Part shown: positions 1 to 7,592 of the stretch, piece by piece
Numbering within the stretch: the first letter of the stretch is position 1
How the letters are laid out: every line of letters starts with the position of its first letter
Assembly (NCBI RefSeq): GCF_018279705.1
Contig: NZ_CP036498.1
Coordinates: 4,357,001-4,421,000 of the forward strand
DNA: 64,000 bases
Direction of reading: 5' to 3'
From: Tardiphaga alba
Lineage (GTDB): Bacteria; Pseudomonadota; Alphaproteobacteria; Rhizobiales; Xanthobacteraceae
Notes under the pieces: generated by a model
What the model was told of the DNA's origin: nothing
The model's input: only the letters and a program-made list of their open reading frames with translations
The model's database searches: none
Position numbers and translations under genes: made by a program

Positions 1-19
1 GCCTGGAATAGGTCGAGGT

Positions 20-430
20 TCAGACCTGCCCGGCCTTGGCGAGTTCGACTTCCACCCGTAATTCGATCTCCGAGAGGACCGCGTCGAGACCGGCATCGCC
101 GGATGAGGCCTTGAGATCGGCCGCAGCCGTGCGCAACCGGGCCACGGTCGCGGGCGTGATCGAGCCTGCCAGCATGCTGATCTTGAGTTCGTCCAGAACG
201 TCGAGCGCACCGCGCCCGCGCTGCACCGAGCGCTTGCGGCGTTCCGTGGCGTCCTCGACGCCCTGCATGGCCAGAAGCGCATCGATGCTATTGGCGGCGC
301 GCGGTGCTGCCGCAGGCCGGGCATCCGCGGCAGGTGCCGTGTCAGGCAGCGAAAAGGTCGACGAGCTGGCTTTCTTGGCGCCCGATGAGGGAGTTCCAAG
401 CGTGGTGCCGTTCGGTCCGTAAATGCGCAT
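20..430 (-). CDS. fliX: Flagellar assembly regulator FliX
   Basis: FliX is an alphaproteobacterial regulator that couples basal-body assembly to FlbD, the activator of sigma-54 flagellar promoters. The 136-residue product begins MRIYGPNGT, the typical FliX N-terminus. A Ser/Ala/Pro-rich stretch follows, then a helical C-terminal half that contains DALLAMQGVED and RGRGALDVLDELK. The frame stays open upstream to 583, but the family start is the ATG at 428-430. The gene diverges from the flgI group, so the 330-bp gap probably carries both promoters. The name rests on N-terminal and C-terminal family resemblance plus the flagellar context. Confidence 0.85.
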   Translation of the reverse strand: MRIYGPNGTTLGTPSSGAKKASSSTFSLPDTAPAADARPAAAPRAANSIDALLAMQGVEDATERRKRSVQRGRGALDVLDELKISMLAGSITPATVARLRTAAADLKASSGDAGLDAVLSEIELRVEVELAKAGQV

Positions 431-442
431 CGGCGAGTCCAG

Positions 443-463
443 CGAAAATGGCGGCCATTTTCG
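443..463. repeat. 21-bp inverted repeat in fliX leader
   Basis: CGAAAATGGC and GCCATTTTCG form a perfect 10-bp inverted repeat around one G. It ends 13 bp before the fliX start codon, so it lies in the fliX 5' untranslated region, where it could be an operator or an RNA hairpin near the ribosome binding site. No protein is assigned. Confidence 0.5.
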
Positions 464-545
464 GTCCGCACAGTGGCCACTCCGCCCCATCCAGCGACAG
501 CATCGCGAAAGCCGGCGGCCCTGTCTGCACCCTCGCGGTTTATGG

Positions 546-561
546 TTAATCAAACGTAAAC
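546..561. promoter_or_regulatory. Near-match CtrA box (fliX/flgI gap)
   Basis: TTAA-N7-TAAAC differs by one base from the CtrA consensus TTAA-N7-TTAAC. fliX is a CtrA-dependent early class gene in Caulobacter, and this site lies about 115 bp upstream of the fliX ATG. It is an inference from a degenerate motif. Confidence 0.35.
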
Positions 562-563
562 AG

Positions 564-590
564 CCCGGCAAAATCTGCCGCAACCGGCAG
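564..590. promoter_or_regulatory. FlbD/ftr-like enhancer with three CGGCA half sites
   Basis: CGGCA (566-570), TGCCG (576-580) and CGGCA (585-589) make two overlapping inverted repeats with 5-nt and 4-nt spacers. This resembles the GC-rich ftr elements bound by FlbD in Caulobacter. It lies about 100 bp upstream of the sigma-54 site before flgI, the usual distance for an enhancer, and it could also repress or activate fliX. Confidence 0.45.
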
Positions 591-674
591 TTTCGGCGTG
601 GGCCAGACGACCTGCGGAACCCTTGAACGGGATTTTTGTCGTTTTATTTCAGATATTTACAACATCGAACAGGC

Positions 675-690
675 TGGCACGGGCCTCGCA
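675..690 (+). promoter_or_regulatory. Sigma-54 promoter of flgI
   Basis: TGGCACGGGCCTCGCA matches TGGCACG-N4-TTGCA with one mismatch in the -12 box. The conserved GG (676-677) and GC (688-689) are separated by exactly 10 bp, as sigma-54 requires. It is about 70 bp upstream of the flgI ATG. Confidence 0.65.
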
Positions 691-758
691 TAGAGATAGC
701 CGGACATCGTCATGGGAGTGGCGAGGGTCCGAGCCAAGACCTCAGCGGGGAGCAGAGG

Positions 759-1882
759 ATGCCGAGTCTACCTTCGATCCGAATCTGCCAGACGGCCTGC
801 GCGGCCCTGTTCGCGCTTGTGCTGTCACTGGCGTCGGCGCATGCCACGTCCCGGATCAAGGATCTCGCCAATATCGAAGGCGTCCGGCAGAATCAGCTTA
901 TCGGCTACGGTCTGGTGGTCGGCCTCAACGGCACCGGCGACACCCTCAACAACATCCCCTTCACCCGCCAGTCGCTGCAGGCGATGCTGGAGCGCATGGG
1001 CGTGAATATTCGCGGCCAGACGCTGCGTACGGGTAACGTCGCCGCCGTCATGGTGACCGGCAACCTGCCCGCTTTCGGCACCCAGGGCACCCGCATGGAC
1101 GTCACTGTCTCGGCGCTCGGCGATGCCAAGAACCTCACCGGCGGCACCCTGCTCGTCACCCCCTGCTCGGCGCCGACGGCAATGTCTATGCCGTCGCCCA
1201 GGGCTCCCTCGCCATCAACGGCTTTGCCGCCGAAGGCGCTGCCGCCAGCATCACCCGCGGCGTGCCGACCGTCGGCCGCATCGCCAACGGCGCCATCATC
1301 GAGCGCGAGATCGAATTCGCACTGAACAGGCTGCCCAATGTGCGCCTTGCGCTCCGCAATCCTGATTTCACCACCGCCAAGCGCATCGCCGCCGCGGTGA
1401 ACGATTTCCTCGGCAGCAAGACCGCCGAGCCGATCGATCCGTCCACCGTGCAGATGTCGATCCCCGCCGAGTTCAAGGGCAACGTCGTCGCCCTGCTCAC
1501 CGAGATCGAACAGTTGCAGGTCGAGCCGGATCTCGCCGCCAAGATCATCATCGACGAACGTTCCGGCATCATCGTGATGGGCCGCGATGTCCGCGTGGCG
1601 ACGGTCGCCGTTGCCCAGGGCAACCTCACCGTCACCATTTCCGAAAGCGCCAATGTCAGCCAGCCCGGCGCATTCTCCAACGGCCGTACGGTGCAGACCC
1701 CATCGACCCGCGTCGGCGTCACCGAGGACGGCAAGAAATTCGCCATCGTCAAGGACGGCGTCTCGCTGCAGCAGCTTGTCGACGGCCTCAACGGTCTCGG
1801 CATCGGACCGCGCGACCTGATCGGCATCCTGCAGGCCATCAAGGCCGCAGGTGCCATCCAGGCCGATATCGAGGTGATGTGA
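759..1882 (+). pseudogene. flgI: Flagellar P-ring protein FlgI, frameshifted
   Basis: FlgI forms the periplasmic P ring around the flagellar rod. The start at 759 follows a good GGGGAGCAGAGG ribosome site and encodes a Sec signal peptide (TACAALFALVLSLASAHA), then the family core SRIKDLANIEGVRQNQLIGYG. The frame is lost after GGTLLVTP in the C run at 1159-1163. The continuation (LLGADGNVYAVAQGSLAING, then GVPTVGRIANGAIIE to IQADIEVM) is intact one frame over. One extra C would restore a normal 374-residue FlgI. As given, the product is a truncated chimera. The rest of the gene shows no decay, so a sequencing error or a recent mutation are both possible. It heads the flgI-flgJ-flbY group and its stop overlaps the next start. 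Confidence 0.85.
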
Positions 1883-2274
1883 TGAACGGCATCAACGCAG
1901 CCGCCGCCTACCAGGCCAAGCACCCGACCATCAACGGCCGCCCCGATGTGTCGCTGATCGAAGCAATGCAGAAGGTTTCGCCGCAGGCGCAAGCCAAGAC
2001 GCGCAAGCAGTCCGAAGACTTCGAGGCGATGTTCCTCAACACCATGTTCGCGCAGATGACATCGGGCATCAAAGGCGAAGGCCCGTTCGGCGAAAGCACT
2101 GGCACCAGCGCATGGCGCTCGATGTTGACGGACGAATATTCGAAGTCCTTCGCCAAGGCCGGCGGCGTCGGCATCTCCAACGAAGTGTTCCGCTCGCTCA
2201 TTCTGCAGCAGGCCCAGTCTTCAAACAATTCGGCTTCCAACAATTCGACTTCTGCCAAGTCGGCCTCCAACTAA
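1882..2274 (+). CDS. flgJ: Rod-binding protein, FlgJ N-terminal / CheL type
   Basis: This 130-residue protein corresponds to the rod-capping N-terminal domain of FlgJ and has no muramidase domain, the arrangement called CheL in Caulobacter. The core motif is EDFEAMFLNTMFAQM, followed by SAWRSMLTDEYSKSFA. The C-terminus is a Ser/Asn-rich tail. The ATG overlaps the flgI stop (TGATG), which indicates translational coupling. An in-frame GTG one codon upstream is the alternative start. Coupling means the flgI frameshift could reduce its expression. Confidence 0.82.
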   Translation: MNGINAAAAYQAKHPTINGRPDVSLIEAMQKVSPQAQAKTRKQSEDFEAMFLNTMFAQMTSGIKGEGPFGESTGTSAWRSMLTDEYSKSFAKAGGVGISNEVFRSLILQQAQSSNNSASNNSTSAKSASN

Positions 2275-2291
2275 CGCACGAGGACATCGTC

Positions 2292-2786
2292 ATGACCAAT
2301 GCCATGCGCCAGCAACCGGCTCCGATCGTCGCGCCTCGCCCGGTTGCGACGCCGACGGAAGCACGCCAGCTCGCCGATGCGCTGATGACGGTGATGAACG
2401 ACCTCCTCGCCATCATCGACAAGGAAACCGCGCTGATCCGCGCCGGCAATATCCGCGAAGCCATCAAGCTCGAAGCGCCGAAGGCGGATATTTCCAAGCG
2501 CTACATCACGATGATCTCGCTGCTCAAGATCAGTCAGACCTATCTCGCCAAGACGACGCCGGATCTGCTGCAGGCGCTACGCAAGCATCACGACGTCTTC
2601 CGCGCGATGCTCCAGGTCAATCTCACGGTGCTCGCCACCGCGCATGCGGTGTCCGAAGGCATCGTGCGCGGCGTCAATGCCGAAGTGCAGCGCCGCAATA
2701 TCCCGCAGACCTACACGGCGGCGGGACGACAGGCACAGCCCGGCCGCGCCAACATGACGCCGCTGATGATGAGCCGATCGCTCTAG
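2292..2786 (+). CDS. flbY: Flagellar protein FlbY / FlgN-like
   Basis: This 164-residue, mostly helical protein follows flgI-cheL directly, the place of flbY in Caulobacter. It has a Pro-rich start, then helices around MTVMNDLLAIIDKETALIR and AEVQRRNIPQTY. The length and layout suit the FlgN-like secretion chaperones that bind hook-associated proteins. The ATG at 2292 lies 17 bp after flgJ; the frame is open further upstream inside flgJ but without a likely start. The role is inferred from position and the FlgN-like helical pattern. Confidence 0.68.
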   Translation: MTNAMRQQPAPIVAPRPVATPTEARQLADALMTVMNDLLAIIDKETALIRAGNIREAIKLEAPKADISKRYITMISLLKISQTYLAKTTPDLLQALRKHHDVFRAMLQVNLTVLATAHAVSEGIVRGVNAEVQRRNIPQTYTAAGRQAQPGRANMTPLMMSRSL

Positions 2787-2950
2787 GCGGCACTCCGAGC
2801 CTGGTGCCGGCCGCGTCACTTTCAAGCGGCGGCACCACTCGCTTTTGATTCAAATTGTCGGCTGGACTTAAGCATCGAATTCACGGATTTGATGCAATCT
2901 CTGCGTTTGGGAAGGGGTCGGGAAACGTCATTGGAGCCAGGAGGGCTGCC

Positions 2951-3337
2951 ATGAGTACCGACTATTTGATCAAACCGGTGGGGGCACCGGTTGCGGCACA
3001 GATCGTCAGACCCGCACCAGAAGCGGTGCGCGAAGCCGTGCCTACTCAACTGCCGCCGGATAAAACCGTGACGGCTGCCCCTGGTATCTCGCACGTCAAT
3101 ATTTCGCCTGCGAACTATCAACAGGTCGACAGCGATCGCATCTCGAAAGGCGTGATCATCGATCGCGATGCCGGGCAGATGGTCTATGTGTCGGTCGACA
3201 AGAAGACGAACCAGATCATCAACCAGTATCCGGAAGAGACGAAGTTGCGAACGCGAGCCTATCTGCGTGCGATGGATACGGCCAAGCAGGAAGCAAGATC
3301 GTTCGACCGGCGCATGGAAACCGATCGCAACGCGTAA
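2951..3337 (+). CDS. FlaG-like flagellar protein
   Basis: This 128-residue protein has a Pro/Val-rich, probably disordered first 70 residues. The C-terminal part (GVIIDRDAGQMVYVSVDKKT, then NQIINQYPEE) resembles the beta-strand and 'IPPEE'-like ending of FlaG proteins, which influence filament length. The start ATG has a strong CAGGAGGGC ribosome site 4 nt upstream. It is last on the plus strand before the convergent flagellin block. The FlaG relation is by pattern only. Confidence 0.5.
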   Translation: MSTDYLIKPVGAPVAAQIVRPAPEAVREAVPTQLPPDKTVTAAPGISHVNISPANYQQVDSDRISKGVIIDRDAGQMVYVSVDKKTNQIINQYPEETKLRTRAYLRAMDTAKQEARSFDRRMETDRNA

Positions 3338-3340
3338 GCG

Positions 3341-3718
3341 TCAGCTGCGCGTCGCATAGGCCGTGTCGAGATAGGTCCCACCCGTTGCGCTATCCGTCAC
3401 GACGTTCTTGATGACGGCCTTGTTCGGGATGATCTCACCGGCGGCATTCGTGCTCAAGGTCACCTTCGTATCACCGACGCGGAAGGCGTTGTCCTTGATC
3501 AGCACCTGCTGGTACTTGACCGTGCCTTCGCTCTGATACTTGACCTGCGCCCGGAAACCGTTGACCTGCGAAATGGCGACTTCGAACTTCTTGCCGTTCG
3601 CGTAGGTGCCCTTCCAGCTGCCTTTGTAGGCATCTGCGTCCACCGGAACATACTTGCCCGGCGTAATCGGCGTGGTCGTCTTGTACGCGGTTGCGAGAAT
3701 GCTGAGTGCGTCGGCCAT
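3341..3718 (-). CDS. Conserved protein of unknown function in flagellin cluster
   Basis: This 125-residue protein has no signal peptide and no membrane segment. It is rich in alternating beta-type residues: YVPVDADAYKGSWKGTYANG, FEVAISQVNGFRAQVKYQSE, VKYQQVLIKDNAFRV. The pattern suggests a small beta-barrel. I do not recognise a family. It lies last in the flagellin-flbT-flaF direction and converges with the flaG-like gene, with three bases between their stops. A 25-nt inverted repeat lies just upstream of its ribosome site. Confidence 0.6.
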   Translation of the reverse strand: MADALSILATAYKTTTPITPGKYVPVDADAYKGSWKGTYANGKKFEVAISQVNGFRAQVKYQSEGTVKYQQVLIKDNAFRVGDTKVTLSTNAAGEIIPNKAVIKNVVTDSATGGTYLDTAYATRS

Positions 3719-3728
3719 CGCGGTCCCT

Positions 3729-3753
3729 GCTGGTGATGGCTGGAATCACCAGC
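3729..3753 (-). promoter_or_regulatory. Leader hairpin before the 125-aa gene
   Basis: GCTGGTGAT and ATCACCAGC form a perfect 9-bp stem around a 7-nt loop. The stem ends 10 nt before the start codon at 3718, next to the likely ribosome site (AGCAGGG). It may control translation of the downstream unknown protein or be a leftover terminator without a T-run. Confidence 0.45.
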
Positions 3754-3781
3754 CGTACTGCATCGCCACTAGGCAGCAGTG

Positions 3782-3800
3782 CGCGTTAACAACGCGTTAC
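3782..3800. repeat. CGCGTT-AAC-AACGCG inverted repeat downstream of flaF
   Basis: A 6-bp inverted repeat with a 3-nt spacer lies 15 bp after the flaF stop. It contains TTAA-N7-TTAC, one base from a CtrA box. It is either a weak stem or a regulator site for the downstream unknown gene. Confidence 0.3.
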
Positions 3801-3810
3801 ACAGGGATGA

Positions 3811-4179
3811 TCAGGCGCCGCGGCCGCTGAGGCCAGCCGCGATGTTGCGATTGATATCGATCATCGACTGCAGCTTCGTGGCATCCGGCTGCAGCTTCAG
3901 CGCGGCGCACTGGGTCAGCACGAAGATGCCGATATTCGCGATGTTCTGGCGGATCTCGACCGACTCCGGATTGGAATCGTTCATCGCATCGCCGACGAAG
4001 ATCGACCAGAGCTTGCGATTGAAGAGCAGAGCGTCTTCGAACTCGGCATCGGTGTGGCCGAGATTGGTCATCACGTCCTGCAGCTTGCGTGCCGCCTTGA
4101 GAAGCGCCTGGGCCTCGATGTCGCGCGGTGTTGCCGTCGTTTGAGCAGTACGTGCATAGGCACTGGCACCGATGGACAT
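3811..4179 (-). CDS. flaF: Flagellin synthesis regulator FlaF
   Basis: FlaF is the alphaproteobacterial partner of FlbT. It promotes flagellin synthesis or secretion and works with flagellin protein. The 122-residue product shows family features: the N-terminal YARTAQTTATPRDIEAQALL and the core ALLFNRKLWSIFVGDAM. It follows flbT by 4 nt on the same strand, so the two are translated together, downstream of the flagellin genes they control. Confidence 0.92.
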   Translation of the reverse strand: MSIGASAYARTAQTTATPRDIEAQALLKAARKLQDVMTNLGHTDAEFEDALLFNRKLWSIFVGDAMNDSNPESVEIRQNIANIGIFVLTQCAALKLQPDATKLQSMIDINRNIAAGLSGRGA

Positions 4180-4183
4180 GAAA

Positions 4184-4561
4184 CTACCTCAGCAAATCTT
4201 CTTCCCGCTTGATCAGCGGCCGCAATTCCCTGAGTGCTTTGTAAAGTTGGCCACTTAAGATAAGCTTACTAATCTCGCCGATGGGCTCGTGATAGCTCGG
4301 CACCGCTTCGATCAGTTCCTTGATGAAGCCGAGATACAGTTCCTGATAGGCCGGTATATCGTTCTCCAGATACATCATCTGCACGCAGAGATAGATACGC
4401 TTGACCGGCGTGTTCGCGGTCTCCGCGGTGAGGATATCTTTTTCGCGCAGAATGGGCGCATCGCCATCGATCAGGAACGCCGTGCGCGTATCGGAATTGG
4501 TGATCACGCTTTGGCCGATGATGATTCGCTCACCCGGCTTTAGTTCGACTCGCAGTGGCAT
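4184..4561 (-). CDS. flbT: Flagellin mRNA regulator FlbT
   Basis: FlbT binds the 5' untranslated region of flagellin mRNA in Caulobacter and lowers its translation and stability until hook assembly is complete. The 125-residue product starts MPLRVELKPGERIIIGQSVI and contains FLIDGDAPILREKDIL and the helical YLCVQMMYLENDI, all FlbT hallmarks. The chosen ATG at 4559-4561 has an AGAGGAG ribosome site. A 12-codon upstream extension lacks one. Its likely targets are the leaders of the three upstream flagellin genes. Confidence 0.93.
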   Translation of the reverse strand: MPLRVELKPGERIIIGQSVITNSDTRTAFLIDGDAPILREKDILTAETANTPVKRIYLCVQMMYLENDIPAYQELYLGFIKELIEAVPSYHEPIGEISKLILSGQLYKALRELRPLIKREEDLLR

Positions 4562-4700
4562 TCCGATCTCCTCTTTCCGTCTTCGCAGAGCGGACATATG
4601 CGCATCGGCATGACACGCCGCCGACCGTAGAAATACGACGACTGCGTCAAATTATCCAGTCACTCAGATACCACGCCGACTCACGCGATGGCTTGCTCCG

Positions 4701-4733
4701 AAAAGCCAAACGGCGGGGTTTCCCCCGCCGCCT
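4701..4733 (-). terminator. Weak terminator after flagellin gene 1
   Basis: CGGCGGGG (4711-4718) and CCCCGCCG (4723-4730) form an 8-bp stem. On the minus strand it is followed by TTTGGCTTTT. The sequence matches the terminators of the other two flagellin genes but has an interrupted T-run, so some read-through into flbT-flaF is likely. Confidence 0.6.
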
Positions 4734-4758
4734 GGAACAATATCGTCTAGTCCCAGCC

Positions 4759-7209
4759 TTACTGGAGCAGCTTGAGCACGCTCTGCTGCGACTGGTTGGC
4801 GAGCGCCAGCGCGGACACGGCGATCGACTGGCGGGTCGACAGCGCCTGGCTGTTCGCGGCCTCTTCATTGGTGTCGGCGAGCGTCAGGTTGGACGAGCCG
4901 GTCTGCAGCACGTTGATCAGGTTCTTCGCGAAATTCTGACGAATCTGCACGATCGAGAGGTTCGAACCGAGCGTCGATGCTTCCGAGCGCAACCGAGTGC
5001 TGGCGGCATTGAGCTGGCCCAGCAAGGCGTTGGCCGAGTTGTTGTCGAGCAGATCGATGCCGCGCTGGAGAACCGGCAGGCCGAGGCCTTCCGGCGACAG
5101 CGTCACGCCGGGCACGTTGAGCGTCGACTTGCCGGTCTCGTTGAACACGAGCTTCAGCGTATCGCCATTCAGCAGGTTGATGCCGTTATACGAAGCATCC
5201 TGCGACGTCGTGGTGATCTGGTTGACGATGTTGTTGTACTGCTCGACCAGCAGCGCGCGCGCCGACATCGAGACAGGATCCGGCGTCGGCACTGACGGGC
5301 TGAGGCCATTGAACAGGTTGCCCGTGGTGGTCGCCGAGCCGCCGATCACGCCGATGGTCTGTGATGCCGCGTCGTTCGACGTGGTGATGGTGATGGCGCC
5401 GGTGGTCGAGATCACAGCCTGCAGATTGTTGGGCAGCAGCGCTGCGTTCAACTGCGCCAGCGTCGAGACCTGGCCGGGATTGGTACCGAACGTAATATTC
5501 GTGGCCGTGGTGTTCGGCGTGGTCGCGGCAATGGTCAACGTCTGGCCGCTGAGGCCGCCGGTCGCCGGCGTGCGCTGGAAGGTGCCGGTGGTGAGGCCGA
5601 GCTTTGCGAGCGCGTTGCCGCCCAGCGTCAGGTCCTGCGCGAGGCCGGTCTGCAGCGTGACGATGCCGGCCGTCGATACGACCGAACCGGTGCCGCCGGT
5701 GATGGAGTCCACGGCCTGCAGGATGTCATTGACGGTGCCGGTGGTGATGTCGATGGACAGCGTACCTGCCGTTGCACTGCCGACGGTGCCGGTGCCGTTG
5801 TTGAACGAGATCGTCTTGCCGTTGATGACGAGGGTGTCGCCTGCAGCGAACTGCGTCGTCAGGGCACTTGAGGTCGGGTTGGCAGGACCGCTGAGCTTGC
5901 TGGCGGCGGTGATCGGCGCCGGCGTCGAGGGCGCAATGGTACGCGTTGTGGTACCGCCGGTGAGCCCCAGCGCGGTGAGGCCTGTGCCGCCAAGCACGAG
6001 ATCCTGACCGACACCCGTGCTCACATTCACCTGGCCGCCCGCCGTCACCGTCGAGGCGCCCGTCGCCGAGCCGGTGATCGTGTCCAGCTCGGTGAGAACG
6101 CTCTGCACCGTAGCCGTCGCCAGATCGAGATAAGTCGTGTTTGCCGCACTGCCAGCCGAGCCGCCTGCGCCGCTGTCGAAGAACGCAATGGTCTGGCCGT
6201 TCGCGGTGATCGTATCGGTCGTGGTCAGCGCTGTCGGCAACGCATTGGAGGTCGGCGTCGCTGTGCCAGCGAGACGCGTCGCAGTCGTGATCGGCGTCGG
6301 CGTCGGCGCAGCATTGGTGCGGTTGGTCGTGCCGGCAGCAAGACCGAGCTTAGCGAGACCGTTACCGCTGATGATGAGGTCGCTGGTGGTGCCCGTATTC
6401 AGCGTGATAGCGCCGCCAGCCGAGATCGAAGACGAGCCGCCCGAGATCGCGTTGATCGCCGCCAGGACGTCATCCACATCGCCAGTCGTGATGTCGATCG
6501 ACAGCGTGCCCGCTGTCGCCGAGCCAGTGGTGCCGGCGCCCGAGTTGAAGCCGATGGTTGTCCCGTTGACGACGATGGTGTCGGCCGCAATGAAAGGCGT
6601 GGCCAGGTTATTGGTGCCCGCACCTGCCGTGCCCGACAGAATGGTCGAGCCGTTCTGGGCAGTCGTTGTCGTGTTGTCGCTGTTCAGCGCTGAGCCCAGC
6701 ACCGCAACGCTCTGATAGGCGCCGAGATGGTTGTTGTTGACGATGCTGCCGGCATTGATCGCCGGCGTGATGGCGCCGGTGTGATTGTTGCTGAGAACCG
6801 AGCCCGCAATCGAACCACTGGCGATGCCGGTGCCGCCGAGGATGTTGTCGGCGTTGGCGCCCGGATTGGCCGGCGTGGTCAGGGACGACTTGGTGTAGCC
6901 GACATTGCTCTGCAGCGCCTGATTGGCGACCGACTTGGCAGTGTCCACCAGCTTCTGCAGCGAGGTGATGCCGGTGTTCGCGGCCTGCAGGATCTGCACG
7001 CCGTTGCTGATGCCATCAAGCAAATTGTTGATGTCGCCGGCGCGGCTGTCGAGGCCGGCGGCGGTGAAGAAATTGGTCGGGTTATCGAGGGCGGAATTGA
7101 CCTTCTTGCCGCTGGCAAGCCGGCTTTGCGTGGTCGCCAACAGATCGGCTGTCGATTGCAGCGAGAGCAAATTCTGGCGTACGGACGCCGAGAGAACTAC
7201 GCCTGACAT
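4759..7209 (-). CDS. fliC: Flagellin 1 (816 aa, repeat-expanded)
   Basis: This is a major filament subunit. The N-terminal D0/D1 core (SVRQNLLSLQSTADLLATTQ, then NSALDNPTNFFTA) and the C-terminal core (NLTLADTNEEAANSQALS, then ALANQSQQSVLKLLQ) are typical. Between them, roughly residues 187-547 hold three beta-rich modules of about 115-120 residues, each running from 'DTI-NG-TI-F' through 'LDLATATV' to 'GLAKLGL-TGT'. A flagellin IN-type segment follows (LSGQTLTIA, NITFGT). The protein is far larger than enterobacterial flagellins of about 500 residues. The start is supported by AGGAAGG. It is the gene closest to flbT-flaF and the most divergent of the three, for example AGLDSRAGD in place of QSLNNRASD. 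Confidence 0.93.
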   Translation of the reverse strand: MSGVVLSASVRQNLLSLQSTADLLATTQSRLASGKKVNSALDNPTNFFTAAGLDSRAGDINNLLDGISNGVQILQAANTGITSLQKLVDTAKSVANQALQSNVGYTKSSLTTPANPGANADNILGGTGIASGSIAGSVLSNNHTGAITPAINAGSIVNNNHLGAYQSVAVLGSALNSDNTTTTAQNGSTILSGTAGAGTNNLATPFIAADTIVVNGTTIGFNSGAGTTGSATAGTLSIDITTGDVDDVLAAINAISGGSSSISAGGAITLNTGTTSDLIISGNGLAKLGLAAGTTNRTNAAPTPTPITTATRLAGTATPTSNALPTALTTTDTITANGQTIAFFDSGAGGSAGSAANTTYLDLATATVQSVLTELDTITGSATGASTVTAGGQVNVSTGVGQDLVLGGTGLTALGLTGGTTTRTIAPSTPAPITAASKLSGPANPTSSALTTQFAAGDTLVINGKTISFNNGTGTVGSATAGTLSIDITTGTVNDILQAVDSITGGTGSVVSTAGIVTLQTGLAQDLTLGGNALAKLGLTTGTFQRTPATGGLSGQTLTIAATTPNTTATNITFGTNPGQVSTLAQLNAALLPNNLQAVISTTGAITITTSNDAASQTIGVIGGSATTTGNLFNGLSPSVPTPDPVSMSARALLVEQYNNIVNQITTTSQDASYNGINLLNGDTLKLVFNETGKSTLNVPGVTLSPEGLGLPVLQRGIDLLDNNSANALLGQLNAASTRLRSEASTLGSNLSIVQIRQNFAKNLINVLQTGSSNLTLADTNEEAANSQALSTRQSIAVSALALANQSQQSVLKLLQ

Positions 7210-7217
7210 GTTGTGAC

Positions 7218-7254
7218 CTTCCTGTTCCTTGCGGAAACCGGACCTTCAGGTCCG
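7218..7254 (-). promoter_or_regulatory. Flagellin 1 leader: hairpin plus ribosome site
   Basis: On the minus strand CGGACC-TGAA-GGTCCG forms a 6-bp stem (7239-7254). A few bases later comes AGGAAGG, the ribosome site for the flagellin at 7209. Flagellins 2 and 3 have equivalent hairpins at the same place. The second small hairpin that encloses the ribosome site in the other two leaders is only partial here. Confidence 0.5.
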
Positions 7255-7427
7255 CGCCGCATGGCAGCCGCCTACGACCTGTCAGTCGCAGCGATGCAGC
7301 CGGTGATGTTCAACGCCCTTCTGGAAGAGGGACCTCGACGCACCCCTGAGGGGTGTCACCGGATCAAGTACGGCCGATTCTCGGCCTGCCTGCTTCCTGC
7401 TCAGGGCCGAATATGGTCACTGACAAT

Positions 7428-7453
7428 TTAAGATATGGTTAACGCCGTATTAA
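7428..7453. promoter_or_regulatory. Tandem CtrA-like boxes upstream of flagellin 1
   Basis: Three TTAA tetramers occur at exact 7-nt spacing: 7428-7431, 7439-7442 and 7450-7453. The first pair reads TTAA-GATATGG-TTAAC, a full match to the CtrA consensus. CtrA is the cell-cycle response regulator that controls flagellar genes in alphaproteobacteria. The array lies about 220 bp before the flagellin 1 start. Just upstream of it, 7461-7474 has a weak GG-N10-GC sigma-54-like site on the minus strand (TTGGGACAGATTCTGCG). Confidence 0.55.
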
Positions 7454-7475
7454 GACCTCCGCAGAATCTGTCCCA

Positions 7476-7512
7476 AAATGAAAAAGGCCCGCAAGGCCAG
7501 TGCCTTGCGGGC
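7476..7512 (-). terminator. Second terminator after flagellin gene 2
   Basis: GCCCGCAAGGC and GCCTTGCGGGC form a perfect 11-bp stem with a 4-nt loop. On the minus strand it is followed by CTTTTTCATTTT. It lies behind the first terminator and insulates flagellin 1 from flagellin 2 transcription. Confidence 0.8.
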
Positions 7513-7538
7513 GCCCCGCCGAGCGGGCAATGACAACG

Positions 7539-7573
7539 AAAAAAGCGGCGGGGTTGCCCCCGCCGCCTTGTTT
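7539..7573 (-). terminator. First terminator after flagellin gene 2
   Basis: GCGGCGGGG and CCCCGCCGC form a perfect 9-bp stem around TTGC. A-tract and T-tract flank both sides, so it can act in both directions. The same stem follows flagellin 3. Confidence 0.85.
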
Positions 7574-7592
7574 TTCGTTCCGTTCGCTGCGC

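Noticed and set aside
1186..1992. 268-residue open frame on the minus strand across flgI-flgJ
   Set aside because: It lies opposite well-supported flagellar genes, has no family resemblance and follows the codon pattern of the other strand.
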